Below, piece by piece: positions 45,938 to 56,334 of a stretch of DNA of 64,000 bases. The stretch lies in the NCBI GenBank assembly GCA_963751695.1, contig CAVVVP010000002.1, positions 124,001-188,000 of the forward strand. The letters are read 5' to 3'. The notes below the pieces were generated by a model that ran no database searches, was not told the origin of the DNA, and saw only the letters and a program-made list of their open reading frames with translations. Position numbers and translations under genes: made by a program. The DNA is from SZUA-22 sp963751695 (GTDB taxonomy: Bacteria > Bacteroidota > Ignavibacteria > Ignavibacteriales > Melioribacteraceae). The first letter of the stretch is position 1; each line of letters begins with the position of its first letter.

Positions 45938-46840
45938 TTAGTTTACTAACTTTGCGATTCGGTTTATTCTAACAGAGCCCAACAATTTAAAAATACTTGC
46001 AAAAGAAATACTTGGATCCCAGGACCAATATATCATTAACGCTTCGCCAACCACCAAGTCTCTAGGAACTAATCCCCAATATCGGCTGTCCGCGCTGTCG
46101 TCGCGGTTATCCCCCATCATAAAGTAATAATCCTTTTGAATAGTGTAGGAGTCGACGGATTTCCCATTGATGGTAACTTTCCCGCTTCTAACTTTTACAA
46201 CCTTTGCATTAAATTCCCTATCTATAATTGTTCGCCACTTATCAACATTCTCAGTGTTCAGTTCAATTACGTCACCTTTCTTTGGAATTAAATATGGGCC
46301 GTAGTTGTCTTTATTCCAGTTTGCTCCTTTTGGAAAAATATTATAATCGGACACACCTTCTGGAATAGGATACTCATCAAGGTATTGAATGTTCGAAGGA
46401 ATTGGTGCTTCTTCACCATTAATAAATGCAACTTTATTTTTAATCTGTATTGTATCACCCGGTAATCCGATACACCTTTTTACATAATTATCAATTCTTG
46501 TTGGAAAGAGCTGATCCCTATCACCAGGATATTCAAAAACAACTATGTCCCCTCTTTCTGGTTCAGCAATTGCCGGAAGTTGAAAGAACGGAAGTGCAAT
46601 ATTAGTAAAGGGGATATTCCTTGGGGAGGACGATCCATAAATAAATTTATTTACAAATAGAAAATCTCCAACTTTGATTGTGGTTTCCATCGAACCAGTT
46701 GGGACTCTGGATGTTTCAATTAAAAATGATTTTATAAGAAGTGCCGCAACTAAAGCAAAAAGAAGATTTTTTATAAAATCAATACTTTTTTGTTTCTGTG
46801 TTTTCTGTTCTTTTGAAATTTTCTTATTTCCCTTCATCAA
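45938..46840 (-). CDS. lepB: Signal peptidase I
   Basis: 300 residues. One N-terminal membrane helix (LLFALVAALLIKSFLI) precedes the catalytic serine S50 in RVPTGSMETTI and lysine K121 in NYVKRCIGLPGD. The C-terminal box GDNRDDSADSRYWG is the conserved box E. It cleaves Sec signal peptides, including those of the secreted proteins listed here. It lies 70 bases after lepA, the classic lepA-lepB order. Confidence 0.95.
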   Translation of the reverse strand: MMKGNKKISKEQKTQKQKSIDFIKNLLFALVAALLIKSFLIETSRVPTGSMETTIKVGDFLFVNKFIYGSSSPRNIPFTNIALPFFQLPAIAEPERGDIVVFEYPGDRDQLFPTRIDNYVKRCIGLPGDTIQIKNKVAFINGEEAPIPSNIQYLDEYPIPEGVSDYNIFPKGANWNKDNYGPYLIPKKGDVIELNTENVDKWRTIIDREFNAKVVKVRSGKVTINGKSVDSYTIQKDYYFMMGDNRDDSADSRYWGLVPRDLVVGEALMIYWSWDPSISFASIFKLLGSVRINRIAKLVN

Positions 46841-46910
46841 TTAACTCTAATAATTTCTATAACTTGAACGTTTAAAAATACGATTTAGTTTCTAATTTTG
46901 AGTGTAAAAA

Positions 46911-48704
46911 TCAATCCTCAATCTGAAGTACTGCCAGAAAAGCTTCTTGCGGAATTTCAACATTACCGACTTGTTTCATTCTCTTTTTACCTTCCTTCTG
47001 TTTCTCTAGAAGTTTTCGTTTCCTTGTAATATCCCCACCATAGCATTTTGCTAGAACATTTTTTCGCAGAGCTTTTACATTTGTTCTTGCAACCACCTTG
47101 CCGCCAATACTAGCTTGAATTGCAATCTCAAACATCTGTCTAGGAATTAATTCTTTTAGTTTACTACTTACTTTCCTACCCCAATGCTGTGCTTTATCTT
47201 TATGAACAATTACAGAGAGCGCATCTACTTTCTCATTATTTAGCATAATATCAAGTTTAGCTAGAGCTGATTGCCTATATTCACTAAATTCGTAATCCAA
47301 TGAAGCGTAACCTCTTGTGATAGATTTGAGTCTATCAAAGAAATCAAATATTACTTCAGATAATGGGAAATCAAATTCAAGATCAGCACGTGTTGGATCG
47401 ATATAGGTAGTATTCTTGTATGTCCCTCGCTTTTCAATTGCGAGTTTCATTATACTTCCAACATATTCGCTCGGAGTTATTATCTGAGATTTGATGTAAG
47501 GTTCTTCGATGTAATCGATATCTCCAAGTTCAGGCATCAATGCTGGATTGTCAACAACCACCTTTTCACCGTTCTTCTTGTAAACAAAATATTCTACGTT
47601 TGGGAGCGTGGTTACAATTGTCTGATCATACTCTCGTTCTAATCTTTCCTGTACAATCTCCATATGAAGCATGCCTAAGAATCCGCATCTAAAACCAAAT
47701 CCCAATGCAGAAGATGTCTCTGGGATAAATGAAAGGGCTGCATCGTTCAATCTGAATTTGTCAAGCGCATCCCTTAGATCCTCATAATCTTCAGTATTAG
47801 TTGGATAAAGACCGCTGTAAACCATTGGTTTTATTTCTTGATAGCCAGGCAAAGGTTTATCAGCTCCATTCTTCAGTAGTGTGATCGTATCACCAACTTT
47901 TGTATCATGCACATCCTTAATACTTCCAATAACATATCCAACATCACCAGCTTTGAGTTCTTTTGTTCGAATGCGCTGAAGTCCAAGTTTTCCAACTTCC
48001 TCAGCAAGATATTTATTATCGTGAGCGAAAAACTTTAAAGTATCTTTTTCTTTTAGGACACCGTTAAAAACTCTAACATAAGCAATGGCACCCCTATATG
48101 AATCAAACATAGAATCAAATATTAATGCTTGTAGAGGTGCTTCCACATTCCCAGATGGTGCAGGAACTTTTGCAATTATGGTGTTAAGAATATCTTCTAT
48201 ACCTTCACGAGTTTTAGCACTAGCCGGAATGATATCTTCTTTAGCACATCCAATAAGTTCAATAATTTGTTGAGAAACAACATCTACCATTGCGCTTGGA
48301 AGGTCAATTTTATTTAAAACTGGAATTATTTCCAATCCCGCTTCAATAGCAAGATAAAGATTACTAATGGTCTGAGCCTCAACACCTTGTGCCGCATCAA
48401 CCACAAGCAGAGCACCTTCGCAAGCTGCGAGAGAACGAGAAACTTCATAAGAAAAGTCAACATGCCCAGGAGTATCAATAAGATTTAGTGTATAATTAAT
48501 TCCATCGTTAGCTTTATAATGCATCTGGATTGCATGAGATTTTATAGTTATCCCTCTCTCACGTTCAAGATCCATATCATCTAAAAGCTGAGATTTAGCT
48601 TCTCGTGCGCTTACTGTGGCAGTAAATTCTAACAATCCATCAGCAATTGTTGACTTACCGTGATCGATGTGTGCAATTATACAAAAATTTCTTATTGAGT
48701 CCAT
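46911..48704 (-). CDS. lepA: Elongation factor 4 (LepA) GTPase
   Basis: 597 residues, normal for EF4, which back-translocates or rescues stalled ribosomes. GTPase motifs are AHIDHGKSTIADGL (G1), RERGITIKS (G2), DTPGHVDF (G3) and NKIDLPSA (G4). The C-terminal LepA-specific domain ends YGGDITRKRKLLEKQKEGKK. It precedes lepB. Confidence 0.96.
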   Translation of the reverse strand: MDSIRNFCIIAHIDHGKSTIADGLLEFTATVSAREAKSQLLDDMDLERERGITIKSHAIQMHYKANDGINYTLNLIDTPGHVDFSYEVSRSLAACEGALLVVDAAQGVEAQTISNLYLAIEAGLEIIPVLNKIDLPSAMVDVVSQQIIELIGCAKEDIIPASAKTREGIEDILNTIIAKVPAPSGNVEAPLQALIFDSMFDSYRGAIAYVRVFNGVLKEKDTLKFFAHDNKYLAEEVGKLGLQRIRTKELKAGDVGYVIGSIKDVHDTKVGDTITLLKNGADKPLPGYQEIKPMVYSGLYPTNTEDYEDLRDALDKFRLNDAALSFIPETSSALGFGFRCGFLGMLHMEIVQERLEREYDQTIVTTLPNVEYFVYKKNGEKVVVDNPALMPELGDIDYIEEPYIKSQIITPSEYVGSIMKLAIEKRGTYKNTTYIDPTRADLEFDFPLSEVIFDFFDRLKSITRGYASLDYEFSEYRQSALAKLDIMLNNEKVDALSVIVHKDKAQHWGRKVSSKLKELIPRQMFEIAIQASIGGKVVARTNVKALRKNVLAKCYGGDITRKRKLLEKQKEGKKRMKQVGNVEIPQEAFLAVLQIED

Positions 48705-48848
48705 TTATCCAGCAAATTTTAGCTAAGTAATATAAATATAGGTGCGAGCAATTACAAATTGGATAAGAAATCTAAATTCCATAAATGGTTATATTTTCAA
48801 TAGTTTTACATTTTAAGTAAATTGAATTATTAAATTTTTGAGGATATT

Positions 48849-50690
48849 ATGCGGAAATATTTGATATTTCTTCTATTTGTCTCACATATAGCAGTTTTTT
48901 CTCAAGAGAAATTTGCTTGGATTTCTGATACTCATGTCGGTTATGATGGTGCTGATAATGAACTTGGTGAAGTTGTCGGATTAATAAACTCCATTGATGA
49001 GATCGCATTTGTTGTTGCTACTGGCGATATAACCGAAAAGGGATTAAACGAGGAAATAGAAACCGCTAGTTCTGTATTAAACGAACTCAATAAACCCTTG
49101 TTCATCATTCCAGGAAACCATGATACAAAATGGAGTGAAAGCGGATGTACTAAATTCGCAGAGATCTGGGATGATAATAAATTCATTCACGAAACGAATA
49201 GCACAATTTTCATTGGTATGAATAGCGGTATAACTATGAAAGGTGGAGGTGGACATTTCACTCCGGAAGATATTTCGTGGCTTAAAGACGAGTTAAGTCA
49301 GATCGATACAACATTAGAGATAATATTCTTCTCCCACCATCCTCTAAATGAAGATATTGATAATTGGTTTGAGGTTTCAAATTTACTTAGAGACCATAAT
49401 ATTAAAGCTGTACTTAATGGACATGGGCACAATAATAAAATTTCGGAATTCAATGGAATCCCAGCTGCGATGAGTAGGTCAACACTGAGCAAGGGGAAAA
49501 AGAGTTATGGTTTTACTCTTGTCGAAAACTCTGAAGATGCAATTGTATTCTATGAGGTTGAAAAAGATACACTGCCAAATTACTGGGGAACGATCCATAA
49601 AAATAAACCGTTGAATATTAAACAGATTGAGATACCTCAATTTAAAAATAACAGAGCATCAATTGATTGGCAGAAGGATTTAAATGTGTCACTGTCTGCT
49701 GAACCAATATATTGGAATGATAGAGTTTATACAGTTGATTATTCAGGATTGTTGAGCTGCATAGATTCATCCGGTACGATCCTTTGGGATTATGATATGT
49801 TCGGAGATGTAATTAGTAAACCAGCCATTTTTGACGGAGTAATAGCAACCGCTACATTGCAAGGTGATCTGGTAATTCTAAATGCAAAGACTGGTGAGCA
49901 AGTGCAGACAATCGGGTTTGACGATGCGATAATTGCTCCAATTGTTATGTTCAACTATACTGGCCCTCAGAATCTCCTAATGCCTAAGTATACCAAATCA
50001 ACCGCAGCAATCATAATCACGACATCATCAGGGAAGGTAACTTGCTATGACCTGGAAACACTGCAAGAACACTGGGTAAACAAAGATGCTAAAGGGATGA
50101 TTGAAGTTGAACCTACCATAATCGGGAACAAACTTATTTATGGTAGCTGGGATACCTACTTGTATTGCTTAGATACAAAAAACGGCACAACGATCTGGAA
50201 ATGGAAAGAAAGCGATTCATTTTACTACTCCCCCGCTGTCTGCAAACCTGTTACTGATGGAAAGAATCTTTTTATCACTACTCCAGAGAAATACACTTAT
50301 GCCATTGATCTGAGACAAGGCGTAACTACTTGGAAGAAGAAAGTCTATAATGGCTGGGAGTCTATTGGAATATCAAAAGACAAGCGTAAACTATTCGTAA
50401 AAAGCTATGAAGATCATTTCCATATTGTATCTGCGGTAACAACTAATTGGGTAAAAGATATAAATATGAAATTCGGAATCGATACCATGCCGACTACTCC
50501 AATTGAATGGGAGAAAAATATTTTGTTTGGAGCAAAAAATGGGAATGTATATTTAATTGATAAAGATGGTAAATATAAAAGTTTAATTTTTCTCGGTAGC
50601 TCAAGAGTTCAAAATGTTCAGCAGATTGGGTACAACCAATTCTTAGCTTCCAATATGGACGGACAGATCGTAGCTGTTCAAAATATTTAA
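48849..50690 (+). CDS. Secreted calcineurin-like phosphoesterase fused to a PQQ-type beta-propeller
   Basis: 613 residues with a signal peptide (MRKYLIFLLFVSHIAVFSQ). Residues about 20-250 hold the metal-site series WISDTHVG, TGDITEKG, GNHDTKW, FFSHHPLNED and NGHGHNNK. Residues about 270-613 are repeated WD/PQQ-like blades (GTILWDYDMFGDVISKPAIF, LYCLDTKNGTTIWKWKE, YAIDLRQGVTTWKKKV). The combination suggests a periplasmic or surface phosphodiesterase with a propeller that binds a ligand or partner. The substrate is not known. It is 16 bases before the HAD gene, possibly one transcript. Confidence 0.82.
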   Translation: MRKYLIFLLFVSHIAVFSQEKFAWISDTHVGYDGADNELGEVVGLINSIDEIAFVVATGDITEKGLNEEIETASSVLNELNKPLFIIPGNHDTKWSESGCTKFAEIWDDNKFIHETNSTIFIGMNSGITMKGGGGHFTPEDISWLKDELSQIDTTLEIIFFSHHPLNEDIDNWFEVSNLLRDHNIKAVLNGHGHNNKISEFNGIPAAMSRSTLSKGKKSYGFTLVENSEDAIVFYEVEKDTLPNYWGTIHKNKPLNIKQIEIPQFKNNRASIDWQKDLNVSLSAEPIYWNDRVYTVDYSGLLSCIDSSGTILWDYDMFGDVISKPAIFDGVIATATLQGDLVILNAKTGEQVQTIGFDDAIIAPIVMFNYTGPQNLLMPKYTKSTAAIIITTSSGKVTCYDLETLQEHWVNKDAKGMIEVEPTIIGNKLIYGSWDTYLYCLDTKNGTTIWKWKESDSFYYSPAVCKPVTDGKNLFITTPEKYTYAIDLRQGVTTWKKKVYNGWESIGISKDKRKLFVKSYEDHFHIVSAVTTNWVKDINMKFGIDTMPTTPIEWEKNILFGAKNGNVYLIDKDGKYKSLIFLGSSRVQNVQQIGYNQFLASNMDGQIVAVQNI

Positions 50691-50706
50691 CTAGAAAAGG
50701 AAATGA

Positions 50707-51367
50707 GTGAATAAATTTGATGGGATTATTTTTGACATTGACGGTACGTTAACCGAAACAAATGAGTTGATATTTGCCACCTTCAATCATGTTATAAAAA
50801 AACACTTAAATATTACATACACTGAAAAGCAAATCACCGATCTTTTCGGACCCACAGCAGAAGTAATTATTCGAGATCTAATAAAAACGAATCCCGAAGA
50901 AGCAATTGAAGATTATTTTGGATTTTACGAAATGAATCACAACAGCATGGCTAAAGCATATGATGGGATTGCAGATATTGTTCATGGGTATAAAAGAACA
51001 AGGAACACCTTTATCTATCTACACTGGGAAAGGAAGAAGATCATCGATGATTACATTAAAGGAAGTTGGTCTTCTTGAATATTTTGACATGGTTGTTACC
51101 GGCGATGATATTGCTGAACACAAACCTTCACCGGAAGGGGTAGATCTATTCGTTGATAAATTCAAGCTAGATAGAGAGAAAGTTTTAATGATAGGTGATG
51201 CACCTGCTGATGTAAAGGCAGCAAGAGCAACTGGAATTAAGATCGCTTCAGTTTTATGGGACTCATACGCAAAAGAAAAAGTTTTAGAGATGGGGAGTGA
51301 TTTCTATTTCCATTCTGTAGAAGACCTCCACAATTTTCTTCTGCCAAATGGAGTTGATGTAAAATAA
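50707..51367 (+). pseudogene. HAD-superfamily phosphatase, frameshifted
   Basis: A GTG start gives MNKFDGIIFDIDGTLTE, with the DxD nucleophile pair (D10, D12). The frame closes at 51078, while a second frame 50960-51367 supplies GTPLSIYTGKGR (motif II), KPSPEGVDLF (motif III Lys) and MIGDAPADVKAA (motif IV). Removing one G from GGG at 50986-50988 joins the halves into a continuous protein of about 220 residues (DIVHGIKEQGTPLS). It resembles phosphoglycolate phosphatase/PpaX-type HADs. All motifs are conserved, so recent mutation or a sequence error is likely. Confidence 0.85.
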
Positions 51368-51398
51368 AAAACCCAACTGGAGGAATCAGTTGGGTTTT
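51368..51398. terminator. Bidirectional Rho-independent terminator
   Basis: A 12-bp stem, AAAACCCAACTG / CAGTTGGGTTTT, with a 7-base loop, flanked by A-rich sequence on the left and a T-tract (TTTT) on the right. It lies between the ends of the HAD gene (plus) and the barrel gene (minus), so it can serve both. Confidence 0.85.
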
Positions 51399-51417
51399 CT
51401 CGATTGCTTTACATACA

Positions 51418-52755
51418 TCAAAATGTAAGAGGCATCACGAAGGAAACTCTAGGTTCAATTCTTTCTTGTCGTTCATATCCAAGTATAACATTGTCAGCCC
51501 CACGGAGAGGTGTAAATGTCCATTGATAAACCAATGATACTATCATAAAAGGCCAGGGTTTGTATCCCACTTCAGCGAATAAAATAGATCTATCGTCAAG
51601 AGTAAATATCTCTGATTCTTTTGCTATGTTCGTTTTATCATATCCAGCACGGACAACAAATGGCGTTCCCATTGGATCGATCTCTCCAGCTAAATGGAGT
51701 CTACCGGTATTCGGCATTTTATCTATTCTTTGATAACTTCCCTGCACACGAAGCAAACTCAGAACATCAAGCATTAAGCCGCCATACCATCCATTAGCAT
51801 CATCAAAAGTAGCATTATCTAACATTCTAACTTTACTATTCACTACATCATTGGCTGGGTCATAACTAAATCGATCGATTTCGTAGAGAGCATCAAAGTA
51901 AGATGGAATATATTGTTTTCCGTTTAGCGTTCTTTCAAATTTAACTCTTAACACTGCACCGGTAAAATCAAAATTGAAGATGGCACCAAAAGCAGATCCA
52001 GAACCGAAATCAAGAATCTTGGTGTAAGCATAATAAAGTTCTAAGCTTGTTACACTTGTTTTGAAGATCGGAAATCCAACATCAACAGAAGATATCTGGA
52101 TATTTCCTCTGTTATCAGTAGGAATAAACTTTTCCGTTGTGTCATCATAGTATCCATCAACATAACCAGCTCTAGTATTTACGTCAGTTACATAAGAAAG
52201 ACCAATTGTAGCACCCCCTATTACAGGAATAGCTCCGAGCGATGTAAACTTAAGTGGTCTGACATAACCTCTAATTCCAAGGACACCAGCTTCTGCTAAA
52301 TTTGCATATCCAGTTTCTACACCCCAAGAATCCATATCAAGATCAAGAACAATTCCGATAGTTCTAGCATCAAAACTTGGACTGTTATTATAGAGATACA
52401 TAATATTTCCATACCCCAAGGTTGCGTAATCAAGTGCACCTACTCTTGCATATATTGGATCATGTTTTCTGCCCCATCTCAAATATCGAATAATGGAAAG
52501 ATAGTCAGAGGTTGTTAAGAAATTCTCAGTGCGGAGATTTCCGTTCTGATCGAACTCAAGATTTAGATCAAGACCAGCTCCAAAATTTCCAACTGCAATC
52601 TCGGGTCGAAATCTAAAAGTATAAAAATAGTCGTCACCGATCTTGCTTAAACCAAATCCCCCATCAAGAACGGCACCATCTTCAATGACATTTTCAAACT
52701 GAGCTTGAAGGCTAATTGTGAAGAGAAAAAATACCAGTAAAATCTGCTTTTTCAT
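51418..52755 (-). CDS. Outer-membrane beta-barrel protein of unknown function
   Basis: 445 residues with a signal peptide (MKKQILLVFFLFTISLQAQ). The sequence alternates polar and aromatic/hydrophobic residues in strand-like units (DYFYTFRFRPEIAVGNF, AVLRVKFERTLNGKQYI) and ends in an aromatic strand (EPRVSFVMPLTF). No family name is recognised. Similar barrels are common in this group. It is next to the C25 peptidase gene, but a link with T9SS is only suggested by position. Confidence 0.6.
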   Translation of the reverse strand: MKKQILLVFFLFTISLQAQFENVIEDGAVLDGGFGLSKIGDDYFYTFRFRPEIAVGNFGAGLDLNLEFDQNGNLRTENFLTTSDYLSIIRYLRWGRKHDPIYARVGALDYATLGYGNIMYLYNNSPSFDARTIGIVLDLDMDSWGVETGYANLAEAGVLGIRGYVRPLKFTSLGAIPVIGGATIGLSYVTDVNTRAGYVDGYYDDTTEKFIPTDNRGNIQISSVDVGFPIFKTSVTSLELYYAYTKILDFGSGSAFGAIFNFDFTGAVLRVKFERTLNGKQYIPSYFDALYEIDRFSYDPANDVVNSKVRMLDNATFDDANGWYGGLMLDVLSLLRVQGSYQRIDKMPNTGRLHLAGEIDPMGTPFVVRAGYDKTNIAKESEIFTLDDRSILFAEVGYKPWPFMIVSLVYQWTFTPLRGADNVILGYERQERIEPRVSFVMPLTF

Positions 52756-53197
52756 ACGATCCCCTATAAATTTGCTTTTTTATTACTGCAAAATCATTTG
52801 AAAACTGAGAATTTTGAAGATTTTTTCTCGCTTTCCAGGATTCTAATTAAATATTGCATATTACATGCCAATTTAAAGATTCTAAAATTGGGATTAGGTA
52901 ATAGTAGCAATTTCAAAAGGTGTATTATTGAAAAGAATTTATGTTTAATTAAATTTAGAATAGTACTATCTCATAACTGCAAGCTTCTGAGTGTAAGATT
53001 CTGATTCCGATTGATCCTTGAGAATTACCTTATAAATATAGACGCCATTTGCGATCTGGTCACCATCCTCATCTCTACCGTCCCACTCAATTTTGTTGAA
53101 GTCAGTTTTGAGATCGCTACCGCTAACATATATATTTTTAATAAGTCTCCCGGCAACAGTGTATAGATCTTAATGATAACTTCTTCCGGCACTCTCG

Positions 53198-54104
53198 TTA
53201 GTTTAAAAGTAAATGAAGTAATTCACCAAATGGATTTGGATAATTATAGAGATCAACTATTTTTAGCTGATTGGAAATTGTGAAGAATCTATCCAAGCTA
53301 AGATTGACTGATTCATTCAGGCTTGTCATCCTAATGTAATGATCACCATCTTCTATAATTGGTGTTTTGTACAAAGAAGTAACAGTTCTATTTGCTGTGT
53401 CTACCTTAGTTTCAAATTCACTATTTGAAATTGTGGTATTATCCATTGTATACCTCAATGCAAAGGTATCCGCTGGAAGTTCACCATCATAATCAACTCT
53501 AAATAGAATTTCTGGTTGATTTGCTACAAAGTCTCCATCTATAATATCGTAACCATCAAATGTTACTGAAGCTTCTGCAGTGATAATATTTGAAGCGGTG
53601 TCTTCCTTCACATAGAAAGGTATTTGATAGAAATTATTATCTTCAAAAAATTCTGTGATCTTTTCCTCTGTATCAACATTGATAGTAAAGAACATATCAC
53701 CGATGCCATAGTCATGAAGCATTGTATAGTCATACTCAAAATATTTTCTACTCGATGAATCAACTGTTGTCAGAAAGTTGTCGATCAATTGTGTTGAGTT
53801 ATCCGGTTTTTTCAACTCTACTTTGATCTCTAAAACTATCAGCTTTAGATTCCCCAACGTTGTAAACGTAAAACTTAAGTTTGTTCTGTTCCCCTTGTAT
53901 TATTGAGTCTCTTTCAACTGACACCACTTGGTAGTTAAGTGCAAGTTCAGCAACATCTCTATAATCGACCCCAAGTGAGTTAAGTACTGGAGATTGCTGA
54001 TCATCACTTGCGGTAAACTCAGCAAGTATTTTAATTTTTGGATATTGCTCAGCATTTATAAAACTAAGATCCGCAACGGAATCTTGAATTGCTAGAGTCT
54101 GCAA
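53198..54104 (-). pseudogene. C-terminal Ig-like fragments of the C25 peptidase gene
   Basis: Frames 53799-54104 (KIKILAEFTASDDQQSPVLN, GVDYRDVAELALNYQVV) and 53198-53857 (VELKKPDNSTQLIDNF, FFTINVDTEEKITEFF, YNYPNPFGE) overlap in different frames near 53810-53850. Together they encode Ig-like strands leading to the sorting domain, whose last part (52966-53190) lies in further frames. Confidence 0.6.
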
Positions 54105-54259
54105 AGTATCTAAACTGCCATCTAGCTCTTATACCAATTGGAGTATAAGTGATACTCGAATTAGAAGGAAGTTCATGATCAACAACAAGTCATATCCCAT
54201 TTGTTGTTGGACCAATTTCAGAAGTCAACATTGTTACCCAGTATTGTTGAAATCGTAAT

Positions 54260-54620
54260 AGTTGTATCAATTATGACCGGGCCATCTCCTTATCTGAATA
54301 AGCTTCAGGCATAGAGCCAATTGCAGCTCCCTTCTTACCTATAAATGCCCAAGAACCTCCAAATGACCAATATCCCTCAATGAGTTTACTTCCCAAATTC
54401 CTCTAATTTTATTTCTAAGGTATCTGATAAGATTTATTCCACCTTCATCCACTATGGCAAACAAAACCAGATAATTTGAATGGAAACGTATCCAAAAATA
54501 GCTATTGATTCAGTTAATGCTTCTTGACCCCCATCAAAGAAGTCGATATAGACGTATGATCTGAAATTCAAATGTATCTGAGTCAAACAAACAAATATGA
54601 TGACCTCTCAACGTATTTTC
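54260..54620 (-). pseudogene. ILEI/FAM3-like domain within the C25 peptidase gene (frameshifted)
   Basis: Translated in pieces across several frameshifts, this stretch reads NTLRGHHICLFDSDTFEF, SYVYIDFFDGGQEALTES, FAIVDEGGINLI, LRNKIREFGSKLI and GGSWAFIGKKGAAIGSMPE. The series matches the ILEI (interleukin-like EMT inducer, FAM3) fold: GxHxxxxD, DEGxxNL, LGSK and SWAxIGxKG. It lies after the FN3-like part and before the C-terminal Ig/sorting part. The fold call rests on motif recall, not on a search. Confidence 0.55.
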
Positions 54621-54689
54621 AGGGATGTAATTTTCTTATTTTTCATAATTAAGGCAGTATTACCATCTGAAAAACCTGCAGAAAGAACA

Positions 54690-55407
54690 TCAAATAAAAT
54701 ATTTGGTTGAATCTAATAATGTTGAACTACCCCTAATCAATAAATTTGATATGTTAGATTCAGATAGGCTTAGACTATCTACTTGTAAGTATTTATAAAC
54801 ATTAGAATTTTCAATGGAAAATTGAGAACTAAAATTTTCTGATCCATATAATTTAGCTCTGATCCAATACCTCCGATTTTGAGTGAGTGATGATAAAGTA
54901 ATACTAGTTGTAACAGAGTCTAAGGGAACTTCCACACTGTTAGATTCCGAAAAATTTTCATCTTGAGAATATTCAACGATTACACTTTCAGCCAGTGGAG
55001 AAGAGCTTGGGTTAACTAAATCAAGATTATTTGTGAATCCATTAGTTAGGTAGTAATTTATTATTGGACGAATAGAAGAACTGGCAACATTGAAATGAAT
55101 CAGAGAAAAATTATCTTCCTTTGATATTTCATCGTATTGATTATTTGGATCCAAAATAATTTTGAGAGATGATCTCCAGCACTTTCTTTGATTGCTAATT
55201 TACAGTTAAGAGAATCTTTATACTTGGAATTTTAATCTTCATTGTTATGGTGTCAGTCTTTTCCTTAAAAGGATGGAGTCCAAATATTTCAAGAGAATCT
55301 TCTAAAACTTGACCATAATTGTAAATCTTAAAACTTAATTTAACACTATCTTGATGATCAGAAATGAATTTAGAATTAATTCGAATATTATTCTTCAAGT
55401 GTAACAA
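54690..55407 (-). pseudogene. FN3-like linker fragments of the C25 peptidase gene
   Basis: Two open pieces (55195-55407 and 54690-55154) in different frames encode Ig/FN3-like strands: DSVKLSFKIYNYGQV, then LVNPSSSPLAESVIVEYSQD and YWIRAKLYGSENFSS. They continue the peptidase protein after the catalytic domain. Confidence 0.6.
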
Positions 55408-55437
55408 AATTAGGTTTTTCTGGGATGGGTAAAGTAA

Positions 55438-56334
55438 TTAAAGGATCCCCAATAATGTATTTGTAAGTGCAAAAAGTTCATATACACCAGTCGAACCATA
55501 AGTCTGAAGCATTTCGAGTTTTGCTAATTTATGTGCTTCAGCAACATTATACACTTTCTCACTTAAGATTTTTTTATAAAACAATTTAGGCATTGAAACA
55601 GATGTTGAAATAAATCCTAAGGAGGAGTTACCAATATATGCGAGTGCTTGCCCTTCATCCCCTAAAGTAAATAACTGAGAAAATGATAACACATCTGGTT
55701 CAGCAAACCTACCTGTTGAACATCCAAAATCTGAAACTATTGGATACCGCTCACGATTATTCTTTAGCTGTGATGGATGTAAAATTGAATTATCCCATGT
55801 CTGTGTTCCGCTGTGTCCAAGATAAGATATAAATACAGCTCCATTATCAATTGAGTTTTGAATATACTCATGTGAATAAGGGCCAAAATTTGTTGTTGGA
55901 TTATTTGTTTTATAAAAATGATCAGTTTTACCTCCAATTGGGCATGGAGTAGTATAATTATTAATTATAAAATCATTTGTTTCTTTTAATAGTTCAAGTT
56001 CTGATTGATTGGTTGGATTTCCACCTGAGAAAAACAAATAATGTTTATTCCAATCATCATACTCTTGTTCAAGATAATTGCGATGCTTACTAAAATACCA
56101 TTCAAGCTCTTCATTTGATCTAACAGGCAACCTACCGATATTCAATTGCGGAATATAAGCTCCTGTTGTATCCCAAGTAACAAACCAGTTATCACTTACT
56201 GAGGCACCAAAAGATGGGACATAATTTATAACTCTTTCTTTAATGGCATCAGAGGCATTATATCGATTTCCATAATAATCATATGTAGCACCACCAATTA
56301 AAATAACATTATGAGGTTGTGGATTCTGCCAGTA
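55438..56334 (-). CDS. Catalytic fragment of the C25 peptidase gene
   Basis: An open stretch of 299 codons begins just after the frameshift with YWQNPQPHNVILIGGATYDY. It holds the catalytic His (YLGHSGTQTWDNS) and Cys (SDFGCSTGRFAEP) of C25 peptidases. It closes at an extra G in GGGG (55446-55449); the corrected frame reads LLGDPLITLPIPEKPNFVT. There is no ribosome site at its first internal ATG (56145), so it is not an independent gene. Confidence 0.8.
   Translation of the reverse strand, partial: YWQNPQPHNVILIGGATYDYYGNRYNASDAIKERVINYVPSFGASVSDNWFVTWDTTGAYIPQLNIGRLPVRSNEELEWYFSKHRNYLEQEYDDWNKHYLFFSGGNPTNQSELELLKETNDFIINNYTTPCPIGGKTDHFYKTNNPTTNFGPYSHEYIQNSIDNGAVFISYLGHSGTQTWDNSILHPSQLKNNRERYPIVSDFGCSTGRFAEPDVLSFSQLFTLGDEGQALAYIGNSSLGFISTSVSMPKLFYKKILSEKVYNVAEAHKLAKLEMLQTYGSTGVYELFALTNTLLGIL

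Noticed and set aside
52798..53004. A 68-codon plus-strand open frame
   Set aside because: It crosses the 3' end of the C25 peptidase gene in antisense and has no recognisable feature.
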